DNA of 64,000 bases, from contig NC_064041.1 in assembly GCF_932526225.1 (NCBI RefSeq), positions 16,427,888 to 16,491,887 of the forward strand, read 5' to 3'. Source of the stretch: Nematostella vectensis. Taxonomy: Eukaryota > Cnidaria > Anthozoa > Actiniaria > Edwardsiidae. This document shows, piece by piece, positions 45,263 to 60,200 of the stretch (its first letter is position 1; every line of letters begins with the position of its first letter). Made by a program: the position numbers and the translations under genes. The notes below the pieces were generated by a model. The model ran no database searches. It saw only the letters and a program-made list of their open reading frames with translations, and was not told the DNA's origin.

Positions 45263-48200
45263 ATGTTCACAAAACTCAAGCAAAAGATTGAACAAGAGGG
45301 GGAAGCAACCCCTGTCAGCCCCAGGACAGCACGAAAAAGCAAACCGCCCCCTCGAGTTAATGGTTGGACGGAAAATAAATGGGAGCGAAGGCGCCTGAGT
45401 AACGCTAGTTTGTACGAGTCGAGGGAGTCTTTATTGAGTTCGCAGTCAGGCGCTTCGAGCTATTTATCCAGGAGAGGTTCATTCACGAGTAGATCTTCTA
45501 CTGCTACGCCTATTACTCCAGTTGAGCCTCCAAATAGCACGGTTAGTTATCAGTACGCTTCGATTCACAATCTCTCACGAGCGATTGCCTTCGCCGGCGA
45601 CCACTCGTCATTACTTTTTAATTCCATGCATGGTTGGCTACTTTTTGTGGCTATTTAAGATAAAAGACATTTGTTTTAAAGGCTACAAATATGGATTTCC
45701 CTGAGATCTTACCTTTGGCAACGGATTACACTCGGTCATTTCGTGCAAATTCCTTAGCAAAGGGTTCCATTGTCTTATTGCCCATTTGGAAGACTGCAGT
45801 CATTACACAATGTTTGTTTCTATAACTACAAATCAAGAGAAATTCTAATTCTCTTTATTATGACCATAGTCAACTCATAATTTTGACCGTGAAAGACTTC
45901 TTATCCAGTTTCATAGAGGATTTTCATTATTCTATCCACCAAACTGATGCAAATTTGGAAGGTTTTTCTTGAGATTAATAAATTATGAGAGACTTGCTTT
46001 AACTTTTAACCTCATGACTAACACAGGGAAGAATTCTAAGCAAAATTCCTCCCCGAAAAATATAATATGAACTGCTCTATCGCTTAATAGTAATTTATGC
46101 TGTATCTGATTTATTGCAAATTAGTGTCATTTATTGTTTTCAAATCACACTAAAATTCATTCAATTTTATAAATTACAGATGTCAGTTTTTGCTTTGATC
46201 ATTTTCAAAAGGCTATCTTGAGACATAAAAACATTCGGTTTGCAAGAAATGTATATTGCAATTGGTTGATTATATGATTACTGTGTTCATTTTACTACAT
46301 AGACTAATTTTTATAAGAACATCTTATTTTCAGTTGAGGCTGGTAAGATGCTGTTATTTTTGGAGCATTTTATGGCTGAAACTAAAGCCTCAAATACACA
46401 AATAAGAAATAACAATAGTATTCTAAATTGCTATATGAAAACCATCTTGCATTTTGTAGATGAATCCTTCTAATAAAAATACTTTTTTTATCTGACCCTT
46501 AGCGTGTTCATAGAATTTGGTGAAATCTATGGTTTCCTTACTATAAACTTTCTTCTTTCCTTATGAAAAGCTTCTATAAAAAAAGCTGTAGTTGTTGAGT
46601 TTCTTGGACTATATTATTATTAATAGTAACAGTTAGGGTCTCAATTGTTATCTCAAGCAATCTACCAATCTTATTAATAATTTCCTACATTGTGCAAAAT
46701 ACTGCAATTTTGATTATGCACACATATGGTGCTCCACCTATATTTGTAAATTACTTTATAATAACAAACTGCATAATAACAGAACATTTATCATGTGTAT
46801 GGTTACCACATTTGTCTGAATTCTAGAATGACGCCGGGAGGGCATCGCGCGAGGAGATACTTGCCATGTTAGCGAGAAAGACAGAACAAGTCTCCAAACT
46901 TGAAGTCAAGATCTCAGGTACAGCTTGACCCTATCCAGCCCTTTTTATTTTTCTGTTACTTCCCTCCTCTCTTTTATTGTCATTTTCTGTTACTTCCCTC
47001 CTCTCTTGTATTGTCATTTTCTGTTACTTCCCTCCTCTCTTTTATTGTCGTTATTTGTTATTTACTTCCCTCCTCTCTTTTTATTGTCATTTTCTGTTAC
47101 TTCCCTCCCCCTTTCTTTTTGCTTTTTGATTTATTGATATCTTCATGTAAATACCACCCCAAACTTTGATATTTATTTTTGCCCTTGCTATTGTTAAAAC
47201 GCGTTAAAATTTTTGCCCTTGCTATTGCCCTTTTGCTCTGACGAAGGGCTAACGCTCGGAACGTCAGCGTCAACGCTCAAAGAGGTCGTTTAACATACCT
47301 TATTAACACCACGCCTACGCATATCATCTAGTTTTTTTTTTCAGCTTGCCTGCAGTCTTTCTAGATATACCACATAGACAGACGGAAAGACAGACAGACA
47401 AAAAGACAGTAGATAAAAGAATCCAATAATGTCAAATGGTTGTTATTTGTTATTTTCAGATATGGCAGGGCTCCTGAAGGAACATTCCCGAGCTAATGAG
47501 AAACTGAAGGAAACTCTAGAACAAGCGAAGACAGGTACAGTATGGCAAACACTTGTGAGTCCTTCTTGTATGGCAAAGACTTGTGAGTCCTTCTTGTATG
47601 GCAAACACTTGTGAGTCCTTCTTGTATGGCAAAGACTTATGAGTTCTTCTTGCACTACTGGAAGGGACTATGTAAAATACGTGTGAAATTGATGTGAAGT
47701 GACCATGTGAAATGATGATGTGAAAACCATGTAAAGCTACTGTGAAACATTGCCCTCCTTTTCACATCATCAAAACATGTGAAATTGATGTGAAATAACT
47801 GGTCATCCGAACGTTAGTTACCATGTGAAATGTATGTGAAATACCCTCTTTTGCTTTCAACTAAGAAACGGTGAAATTGATGTGAAATAATTGGTCATCT
47901 AAACTCAGTTGTCATGTGAAATATATATATAAAACAACAGAATAAGTTTTTTTTATCACTATGAGATTAATATTAGTACAACCTTGAATGGCAATTGTCA
48001 ACACCAAACCTTTGTATTGGTGAGCTTTTTCTTTTGGTGAATCGTTTCCATTACTTCCAGATAGTTTTAGATCCTTGATTCTCCTGGCCATGATATATAT
48101 GTATAGTTTGTGCTAGATAGTCAAAGCTTGAAATTGCTTCTGCAGCCAGCGGCTTTACTTTAAATGTTGGTGCTTTTAAACTTTCTTTTGCATTAGCTAT

Positions 48201-51200
48201 TCAGGATAAACATGCTTTATATCCAGGCAATATTACCAACACTTTTAAGAAAAAGCTATTCACAAAAGAAAATGGCATAGGGAAATCAATGAGCCATTTA
48301 TAATACATTAAATACATCAATAAGACAAAATCAAGAGAGCTGCCCAAAATAAATCAAAATTGAAGAAGACAAAACTTTAGGTTTAAGACATTCAACTGAT
48401 TGTGAGTAAAGACTGCTCTGCTTTACCGCAGTATTAAGTTCTTAGCTCAATCAGGCAAATATATGTACTATATGCTTCATCAACGACTTTAAGCAACTAG
48501 TAAAACATGGGTGCTGTATATTCTAAGTCAGTGATTCATGGAATTATGTAGCTTAATGTTCAGGCACATTTTATTTTCGATTCTTTATAATACATTTTTT
48601 GTACCTGCAATCACCTATTTTTCTTGCTTTGCAACTAGAGCACATTTTTGCTTTCTCTATATACTTATGCCCTGCAAAATTTAATCAAGAGAATCACGTT
48701 ATTAGAAGATAGCAAAAAGAACACAAAACACTTTTATATTAAGTTACGTAACTTAATAGTAGAGTAATCGATTGCTCGATGAATGATAAAGTTTAGTCAC
48801 AAATATTGTATGTATGCTTGATTGTATCAATTATAAAGCTCATAATACCTCTTACCTTTGGCTTCAATTCGTCTTTTGTGAATTAAATCCTTAAATTGAG
48901 CACAGAGAAGACACACAACCGGCTGATATAAAGGCTTCTATAATCTCGACCGTTATAGCTCGCTCGAATGGCTTAGCGCCTTGGGCCCAGGCCCCTTTCG
49001 GACACTAAAGCAAGGGAAGCCCGGAATATTTTGGTTGCACTGATGATGACCCGCCAGCTTCTTTCGGTGAAGCGGACTTGCTTTTTCGAACCTCAAGAAT
49101 ATTTTTTTATCAGAAGCAATTTATATATTTTGTTCAATAATCCTTAGTTCCATGTCAGATGTTTGTATGTGGAATTTGTTTGAGTTTTGATAAAAAAAAA
49201 AGTTTCAACCCTGAGTAGAGAATAGAAGTAATCTAGAAATAAAACGGCTAACTACTAAAAGTTTTTCTAAAGAATGTGTTATTACTACTTTTTGGTGAAT
49301 CTTGAGATATTTCTCGCCATGAAAATATTTCACATCCATGTGAAATAAATTTTAGTTTTGCAAGAAAATAAATCACATCAATTTCACATCATCAAGATTT
49401 TCACATCATCATTTTCACATTATATTTTCTACCTGAAATATTTCACATGAATTTCACATGATCTACTTCTTCACATGGTGTATTTCACATGGTATACTTC
49501 ACATGTTCTGTGTTTCACATCAATTTCACATGTTTTTTCACATGGTTCCTCCCAGTAGTGTTGTATGGCAAAGACATGAGTTTTTTTTAATACCATAGCT
49601 GTCAACTCACCTGCATTTCCAGGTGTCACAAGTTTTTGGACCACATCACAAGCCTAATTTTCGAGACAATGTTTACACCTGTATTCACCTGCATTGGCTC
49701 TCTTGGGTTTTTTTCACATATTTACTGTTTTTCACCCGATTTTACAAAATTTCTGTCCAAGTTGGGTTGACAGCTATGTAATACTCACATACTTAAGTTA
49801 ACACCAAGGATTTCATTAAGTTTCAGAGTAGGCGGTGGAGATTGATAAGTAGGGGGTGGAAGTTATTATTTTTATTTTTTTAGTTCAAATAAAACTGTAT
49901 TTAATTTTCTAGAATGACAATTTTCCTATAAGAATGACAAAATTCCATCTTACTTTAATATGTATTCCAGCTGACTTTGATATGTATCCCTTTAAATCAC
50001 CCAGACCACAGCAGAAAGCTTCAGGATATTGATGATGAGTACGAGCAGAGAATTGAGAAGATGAAGGCAGATCATGCAAAAGCTTTACGGGAAAGATCAC
50101 AGGTATAAAATAGTCCGATCAGAAAATCAGAATATTGCCTCTCCCCCATTGCGAAATCCTTGATTTACCCCAGTTGCACCTTGGGTGTTTGTTTATTGAG
50201 GAGTGTGTTGTTGATCTTCTGTGTGCGGATTAGGGGATCGGGGGGGGGGGGGGGGGGGGTTGCACAGAAAAGGGGATGGGGGGGGGGGGGTTGTGCAGAA
50301 AAGGGGATGGGGGGTTGCACAGAAAAGGGGATGGGGGGGTTTGTGCAGAAAAGAGGATGGGGGGTATACATAAGAAAATTTAAATGTATTTGTTGTCCAT
50401 TTCCTGTCCATTTCTATGGCTTTTACAGGGATGATAATTACATTTTGAATACTTTTTGTGTGAGCTTTATCCAAGTTTTACATTGTGTTGCTGGCCTTAT
50501 GGCAGAGGCTGTCTGTAGCTACCGAAAAATGCTTCATTCGCATAAACTTTGTATACCACTTGACATCATCAGACTGACACTCTATCAATTTTTTCATTTT
50601 GACTGACACTCTATCAATTGGTTCATTTTTTCCCAGGTCATTGAGTACCAGACGGACTCAACAAGAAAAGCGACTGAAATTTTAGAAAAAAGCAAGGTAA
50701 AAGATGATTTAGATTAGTCCAGATAGTTTAGAGTCTAGAGTTCAGATAGTCTGGGGGATGAAATGTGTTTGTGTAGAATTTGCCAACTCGCCATTACACC
50801 CTAGCTTTATTACCCTTCTGAACACTGTGGCCATCTAAAATCACATTCAAAATATTGAATGGAAGAATGTGGCTCAAACGTGCCAATCAAATCCAAGGCC
50901 ACTGTAGGCTTACAAAAAGCAAGTCATTTCTTTGAAACGTGACTGTTATTTTATAGGACTCAATGGCTATAATAAAATGTGAGCATCACTGTAGTGTAAG
51001 TTACACACAGTTATATTTCATGCTTGGATTTTTTTGATATTTTCTGTTTTAGGAACTAGAGTATCTTGATAAAGAATACACAAAACAAAAATATGTGCTG
51101 GACGAATTACAAGAGAGATTGAATGACCTTACACAAGAGAGGTAAATGAGGTTTCATTTTCTAGAAAAACTTTTGTAAAGTACCTACTGATCATGGTAAT

Positions 51201-54200
51201 AAGCATGTTAGTATTACAGTAGCTATGGGTAGTAATGGGTAAATCTGACACTTGCCAGATACTTTTTTCCAATCTTAGAATCCTAGCCCCGCAGCTTTTC
51301 CGGTATCTAAACAACAGAGCCCGAGCTTTTTTTTTTGAGGTTGTCTTCAGATAACTTGCTCGAGGTAGCTAAAGTTTTTGTTTAGATCTGAAAGGCTCAA
51401 GACTTGTACTCAAAAAAAGGGAAACCTGTAGTATGGTGACAACATAAATCAGATTGCTTCAACAAAATTAGAGACTCTGAGATTGCATTTAAAATCCGAG
51501 ACTTTGAGACCATGGTAGAAAAAAAACGAGGCTCTGAGGCCCCAAAATTTTGATTTAAAAAAGGGCTTCAAGATTTGCATAAAAAACGCTGAGATTGCGA
51601 GACTATCGAGGTCAGGGGCGTAGCCAGGGGGTGGCACAGAGGGCCCAGGCCCCCCTTCCAACAGCCAAAAATACAGTAAATGTATGAGACATTGTCTAAA
51701 TACAGGAGAAAATGCCTCGAAAGGGCCGTTTGGGCCCCCTCCAGTTAAAAATCCTGGCTACACCGCTGCATCTACTTGTGTAGTACCGTACATGCTCTTG
51801 TCTGACATGTCTTATTTTCTTGTCTTATCCAGGGAAAACTATGAAACACGAGAGAAAACACTACAAAGCAAAATAACAAGCATAGAAAAAGAAAATAATT
51901 CCTTAAGGGACGAACTGAACAAAACTGTCAGTGAACTCACACAGGTGCTTATCATTATTGTCTGATTTTGTCTATATTTTAAGGGGTAACTGATTTGGAA
52001 TTTATTTCTGATCTAGAAATCGCTGCAACTGAGCAGAGTAGAGAAGGATTTAGCCCAAACAGAATCGGAACTGAATACTGTGCGACAGTCCTATACACTA
52101 TTGAAAAACAAGGTGATATGACTGGACAATAGACAACATGCATTAAGAAATCATGTGACTTTTGGTGGCAAACGTGTTGGAAATAAAATAAAAACTGCAA
52201 CTCATTCAGGGACCACAGATTGACCAGAAAGTTTCTTTTCCTGGAAATGCTTATTTTCATTAAAGGTTTTTTTGTTACTCTCTGGTTATTTCTGTGTTTA
52301 TTTTGGTGTGAGTTTGCCGATAAAAAGTCATGTGATTTCTTAGTGAAAAATGCTAATTATATTGCACACTAATGATAAACGGTAAAGCAAATTGCAAAAA
52401 TATAGCTTTAAAGATAGAATGACATATATCGACAAAACGATCATGAAATTTGACTTTTCAAGGCCTCACAGTTGGTACCATCCATACTTGTATTGCCAAC
52501 TTTAGTTCCTGTTCACCAAGAAAGCCAATCATGGCACCTTAGGCTCCTGCACATCACCAAGTCACTCAAAGAATCCATTTCAATCAGCTACATAATGATG
52601 CAAGGAAGTAACCGAGGATCTCTCACTCAAATATCTCTAATAGGCATTTGGCAATTGTTGAAGCTTGCCTGCAAATAGACTTCACTGTTTTATTTTCAAT
52701 TGTAAACGACAACAAAGGAATGGGGGATCTTCATTCTTTAAGCCAACACGTACACCAGCAGATATGAAATTCCGAAACTCCAAATTATGAAGAATTGCAT
52801 TTTGCATGTAATAATGCATACAATAACTTACTTGCAATATTCAAGAGCCCTTGTCGGCCTCACCTATTATTGTTTTCAACCAATACTGGAAAAGAAATTG
52901 TCAGAGACAATCTCAAAACAACCACCTTTACATAACGAATTCAATCGAAAGTAAAATCAGCAAGGAACCGGTGCCTTCTTACACTTGGTACTTTGCTACG
53001 AAAAAGGGCGAGCAAAAGTGACTCTTTAAAATGAATGCCCTGTATTTATACCCGCCACCAAAGCACTAAATTTATGCTCGGGCTCACATAGTCAGAACAC
53101 TGGTATCCCGTGACCACATTATCATTTGTGTACAAGAATTCAATATTGTTACCAGAATTCATTCAAGAATTCGAAGTTGTAATCCTTTTCCCTTAAATAA
53201 ATACCATTTGTGTGCACTTATTCAAAGTTGTTACTTCATTTCTTTTAGACGACTGCTGAGTTGCAAGATAAACAGACCATGTTAGAGAGTGTCCATGAGC
53301 GAAACAGCGATCTGGAAAGAAGGTACTAGAATGTTCTAGATCCTCTGTGTTATACTCTTGCAGGCGTGATTTATAACACACTGCTGTGTCTTGTTACAGA
53401 TTACAAGACTGCAAGCTATCAGGAAATGATAAATATGACTCTTTGGAGAGAGAGGTAGGTGAAAATATGACTGCAAAGTTTTGCAGCATGATCACTCAAA
53501 TCCCATATTACCGATCTGCAATATAGCTATTATTGACCATGTGAACGCGCGGAGTAAGCAACTTTCGTAGCCCATAAAACAATGGAAAAATTGAGGCTCA
53601 TGCTGTAACATTCCGTACAGCCCAAATAAGGGAGGACAACAAGATATTATTAACCATTCTATGAGAAAAAATGTACCGCCCGCTAATAGGCCAATGAGAG
53701 CAGGCGTTGTAGTGTAATCAACCAATGAGAGCTCGCGTAGTAAGACTCTAATCAACTAATAAAGGCCTCTGTAGCAGTTGCTCTGCTATTTTTTAAACAG
53801 CTTTATCGAGTCAAACATCCCTACATTATCTATTTAGCAATTGTACCTGGTATGTTACTTTGTATCATTGTTTCTTTTAACAGCGGCAGACACTTGAAAA
53901 GCGCTTATCTGAGGCACGTGATCAGCTAAATGAAGCCCGGGCGAGTACCAATGACAGAATTAACACTTTGAACTCCCTGGTGAGTAAAACTTGACAGGGC
54001 TAAATTCCTAATTTTATACAGAATTTACACACTGAACTCTGTGGCGAGTTTTCTAAATTTATCGGACAAAAACACCTGGGTGTTTGCTTGATAGGTAGTT
54101 AGAAAGACACTCAGCCTTTTGCAAAGCTTCCTAATATAGGCGTACCTTTCCTGTTGGTGCTTCTCTTCACGTTTATTGGTTGATGTTACCTCTACTGAGT

Positions 54201-57200
54201 AACGCAATTCTGTTAAGCAAGCAGGATAATGGAAATTAATTTGTATCTTTTTAGGTCAGTACATTGAATGAAAGACTGGAAAGAAAGGAATCTACATTGA
54301 TGGAATGTCGACGACGGCACGACGAAGAATTAACGTCATTACAGGAAAAGGTAAAAACATGCTAAAAACTTGATGCGCTTGTTTCCACCCCCGCTGAGAA
54401 CTTCTTGTAAGTTGAATAAATGGAGTATGTGATGTGTTTGTTTCAACCCCGCTGAGATCTTCTTTTAAGTCGAATAAATGGTTCATAGGATGTGCTTGTT
54501 TCGCCCCCCCCCCTGAGATCTTCTTGAAAGTCGAATAAATTGCTCTAAACATGCGCTTGTTTCCACCCCCCCTGAGATCTTCTTGTAAGTCGAATAAATG
54601 GTTTGTAGAATGCTCTTGTTTCAACCCCCCCCCCCCCCCCCAGAGATCTTCTTCTAACTCGAATAAATGGTTTGTAGAATGCGCTGGTTTCCACCCACCC
54701 CCCACCCCCCCAGAGATCTTCTTCTAAGTCGAATAAATGGTTTGTAGAATGCGCTTGTTTCAACCCACCCACCCCCAGAAATCTTCTTCTAAGTCGAATA
54801 AATGGTTTGTAGAATGCGCTTGTTTCAACCCACCCACCCCCCCAGAGATCTTCTTTTAAGTCGAATAAATGGTTTGTAGAATGCGCTTGTTTCAACCCAC
54901 CCACCCCCAGAAATCTTCTTCTAAGTCGAATAAATGGTTTGTAGAATGCGCTTGTTTCAACCCACCTCCCCCCCCCAGAGATCTTCTTCTAAGTCGAATA
55001 AATGGTTTGTAGAATGCGCTTGTTTCACCCCACCCCCCTGAAGCTTCGAGGTGGATTACAGGTACAACTAAGACAGGGCTCTTGAACAGTTAGACAACCA
55101 GTATATTTTACAACCAGTCTTTGATGATATGCTGTTGACTGGAACAGGATAATCATACGTTTGAAGGTTACATGATCATACCATGACCACTTTTTATCCA
55201 AACATCACCCATCCATCCTTCTATCCTTTTATTTTTCACGTTTACCTTGCATGAATAATGTCCTCGCCCATTTGCCCCTGGATCCATACCCCTGTGTTTC
55301 TTGTCCTATTGTTTCTTGTCCTATTGTTTCTTGTCCTATTGTTTCTTGTCCTATTGTTTCTTGTCCCAGGGGTCTTGTCCCAGGGGTCTTGTCCCAGGGG
55401 TCTTGTCCCGGGGGTCCTGTCTTTGGGGAACAGTGAGGCAGCTCACCCTGTGACGTCACAACTATCACCGACCACAGGAAGCCCAATCAGGGCTCGGCTG
55501 TCCTGGGGCGAGGCTGTCCCTCAAGCCTTTATTTTTTTTGCCAGATTAAAAATTTAGAGGAGCGATTATCGAGTACAAACCAGCTTATATCAAGTACAAA
55601 GAATGACGAGAGTGGAAGGATACAGGCGCTTATAAAACGGGTATGCTTGCAATATAAACGGGTATGCTTGCAATATAAACGAGTATGCTTGCAATATAAA
55701 CGGGTATGCTTGCAATATATTCGGGTATGCTAGCAATATAAACGGGCATGCTTGCAATATAAACGAGTATGCTTGCCATATAAACGAGTATGCTTGCAAT
55801 ATAAAAGGGTATGCATGCATTATAAACGGGTATGCTTGCTATATAAACGGGTATGCTTGCTATATAAACGAGTATACTTGCAATATAAACGGGTATGCTT
55901 GCTATATAAACGAGTATGCTTGCAATATAAACGGGTTTGCTTGCAATATGCTCGGGTATGCATGCTATATAAACGGGTATGCTTGCATTTTAAACGGGTA
56001 TACATGCAATATAAACGGGTAGGCTTGCAATATAAACGGGTATGCATGCATTTTAAACGGGTATGCTTGCTATATAAACGGGTATGCTTGCTATATAAAC
56101 GGGTATGCATGCAATATAAACGGGTATGCTTGCAATATGCTCGGGTATGCATGCTATATAAACGGGTATGCTTGCATTTTAAACGGGTATGCATGCAATA
56201 TAAACGGGTATGCTTGCTATATAAACGGGTATGCATGCAATATAAGCGAGTATGTTTGAAATATAAATGAGTATTCATGTATTATAAACGGGTATGCTTG
56301 CAATTTGAACTGGTATCTTTACAATATAAATGGGTATGCTTTTTAAGGGTCATAATAAAGAGTTTCACTAAAGAATTTAAAATTATCTTAGTAAAACTGT
56401 CATGATTTGATTTAATGTAATAACAATAAAAGGCACTTGGATGCTATATGATCAAACTCTTGACTTTTTTGTTATCTATTGCCTTTCCTCACAATAACTT
56501 ACAATTGCTATTTTAATAGAACGATCAGCTAGAGCTGGAGCTCGAGCGAGCGAGACAAAATCTAAACAGCAGCAGTAAAGTCGCGGATGAACAGATATCT
56601 GATATGGAATCTGAGGTGACTACAAATTGATCCCACGACAGCACACCTTTGTACATCACAACACACTCATACACACCATGACGTCACACCTATTCTGTGC
56701 ACATCGCATACATAGCCCCTATACATCACATCACATCAACATCGCCCCTATACATCACATCACACTTACATCGCCCCTATACATCACACCACACCAACTT
56801 CGCCCCTATACATCACACCACACCAACATCGCCCCTATACATCACACCACACTAACATCGCCCCTTTACATCACACCACACCAACATCGCCCCTATACAT
56901 CACATCACACCAACATCGCCCCTATACGTCACACCACACCAACATCGCCCCTATACATCACACCACACCAACATCGCCCCTATACATCACACCACACCAA
57001 CATCGCCCCTATACATCACACCACACCAACATCGCCCCTATACATCACACCACACTAACATCGCCCCTTTACATCACACCACACCAACATCGCCCCTATA
57101 CATCACATCACACTAACATCGCCCCTATACGTCACACCACACCAACATCGCCCCTATACATCACACCACACCAACATCGCCCCTATACATCACACCACAC

Positions 57201-60200
57201 CAACATCGCCCCTATACATCACACCAAACCAACATCGCCCCTTTACATTACACCACACCAACATCGCCCCTATACATCACACCACACCAACATCGCCCCT
57301 ATACATCACACCACACTTACATTGCCCCTATACATCACACCACACTTACATTGCCCCTATACATCACACCACACCAACATCGCCCCTATACATCACACCA
57401 CACCAACATCGCCCCTATACATCACACCACACCAACATCGCCCCTATGCATCACACCACACCAACATAGTCCCTTTACATCACACCGCACCAACATCGCC
57501 CCTATACGTCACACCACACCAACATCGCCCCTATAAATCACACCACACTAACACCGCCCCTATACATCACACCACACTAACATCGCCCCTATACATCACA
57601 CCACACTAACATCGCCCCTATACATCACACCACACCAACATCGCCTCTATACATCACACCACACCAACATTGCCCCTATACATCACACCACACCAACATC
57701 GCCCCTATACATCACACCACACCAACATCGCCCCTATACATCACACCACACCAACATCGCCCCTATACATCACACCACACTAACATCGCCCCTATACGTC
57801 ACACCACACCAACAACGCCCCTATACATCACACCACACCAACATCGCCCCTATACATCACACCACACCAACATCGCCCCTATACATCACACCACACTAAC
57901 ATCGCCCCTTTACATCACATCACACTAACATCGCCCCTATACATCACACCACACCAACATCGCCCCTATACATCACACCACACCAACATCGCCCCTATAC
58001 ACCACACCACACCAACATCGCCCCTATACATCACACCACACCAACATCGCCCCTATACATCACACCACACCAACATCGCCCCTATACATCACACCACACC
58101 AACATCGCCCCTATACATCACACCACACCAACATCGCCCCTATACATCACAACACATTAACATCGCCCCTATACATCACAACACACCAACATCGCCCCTA
58201 TACATCACACCACACCAACATCGCCCCTATACATCACATCACACCAACATCGCCCCTATACATCACACCACACGAACATAGCCCCTATACATCACACCAC
58301 ACCAACATCGCCCCTATACATCACACCACACCAACATCGCCCCTATACATCACACCACACTAACATCGCCCCTATACATCACATCACACCAACATCGCCC
58401 CTATACATCACATCACACTTACATTGCCCCTATACATCACACCACACCAACATCGCCCCTATACATCACATCACACTAACATCGCCCCTATACATCACAT
58501 CACACCAACATCGCCCCTATACATCACACCACACCAACATTGCCCCTATACATCACACCACACCAACATCGCCCCTATACATCACATCACACTAACATCG
58601 CCCCTATACGTCACACCACACCAACATCGCCCCTATACATCACATCACACTAACATTGCCCCTTTACCTCTTATAAGGTCCATCTTAGAGTATGCCTGCG
58701 TTGTCTTTTCCAACCTTCCGCAATACCTATGTGCTGCCTTAGAAAGAATTCAAAAAAGATCTCTAGGAATAATTTTCGGTAGTGGCCTTAGCTACGAGGA
58801 CGCCCTCGAACGCGCATGCTTGTCTTCTTTAGAGGCGCGGCGTCACAATGTGTGCAGAAAATTCATAAGCAATATCAAACAGGGGAGCGTCTTATACCCC
58901 CTAGTGTCAAGCAGACTTATATCCTCCAACTCGCCATACTCCCTAAGATCTAAGCGCTCACATAGTGTGGTTCCGGGTCGCACGGACCGTTTTTCCAAAT
59001 TCGTCTCAGCGCAATATGCTGGGGATTTAATGTTATTATGAATTATGTATGGTGTAATGTATTTTGTAGTTAGCTGACCCTACCGGTAATTCAGTTGTAA
59101 AAGAACTGCAAACGGTTGAAATAAACGAGCATTACATCACACCACACCAACATCGCCCCTTTACATCACACCACACCAACATCGCCCCTATACATCACAT
59201 CACACTAACATCGCCCCTATACGTCACACCACACCAACATCGCCCCTATACATCACACCACACCAACATCGCCCCTATACATCACACCACACCAACATTG
59301 CCCCTCTACATCACACCACACCAACATCGCCTCTATACGTCACACCACACCAACATCGCCCCTATACATCACACCAACATCGCCCCTATACACCACACCA
59401 ACATCGCCCCTTTACATCACACCAACATCGCCCCTATACACCACACCACACCAACATTGCCCCTTTACATCACACCTCACCAACATCGTCCCTTTGCACC
59501 ACAAAACAAATTCGGCAACACAGCACGAATTGCGAGGCGTTGTTGACAATTTTTTTTACATATATTTCTGTCTCAGATAAACCGTTTAGAAGAAACGAGA
59601 CACCAAGAGAAAGCGGAGATGGAACTTAAAATGGTAATAATAATTCATATATCCCAGGCTAATTCTTGATATTAATCGTCGCCCAACCCTAACCACAGGT
59701 AGCCCAGGCAATGGTTTTGAAGCTTGTTCGTAGCTTGGAATCGGCTGTTCTCCTTCGAGGTAAAACGAGTTGATTGAAGTAGCGATTCTATGTGAAATGT
59801 TGCCAATAAAATTGCCTTAAAACCTAGAACATGCCTTGTAGAGAAGCTGTATATTTCGCGAAGAAAACCATCCCCAAAGCGTTATTAGACAAACATTTGA
59901 CAACAACAAGACATGTTCAAGTTTTAAGGCAATTTTATTGGCAACATTTAAAAAACAATCGCTTCTTCAATACACTCGTTTTACTTCTGAGAAGAACAAC
60001 CGATTCCAAGCAACGAATTAGCTTCAAAACCATTGCCTGGGCTACCTGTGCTCTAACCAAATAAAAGTTATAATATAGAACTGTTTCAAGACTACCGACT
60101 CACTGCCAAATCTATCCTGAATAGCACCGAATCATTCCCGAATAGTACCGAATCAATTCCGAATAACTCCAAATCAATCACCAATAGTACCGAATCACTC

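Noticed and set aside
56627-59546. Open frames with THHTNIAPI repeats
   Set aside because: They are produced by the 29-bp minisatellite. Only the stretch 58668-59041 encodes a real protein relic, the reverse transcriptase end.
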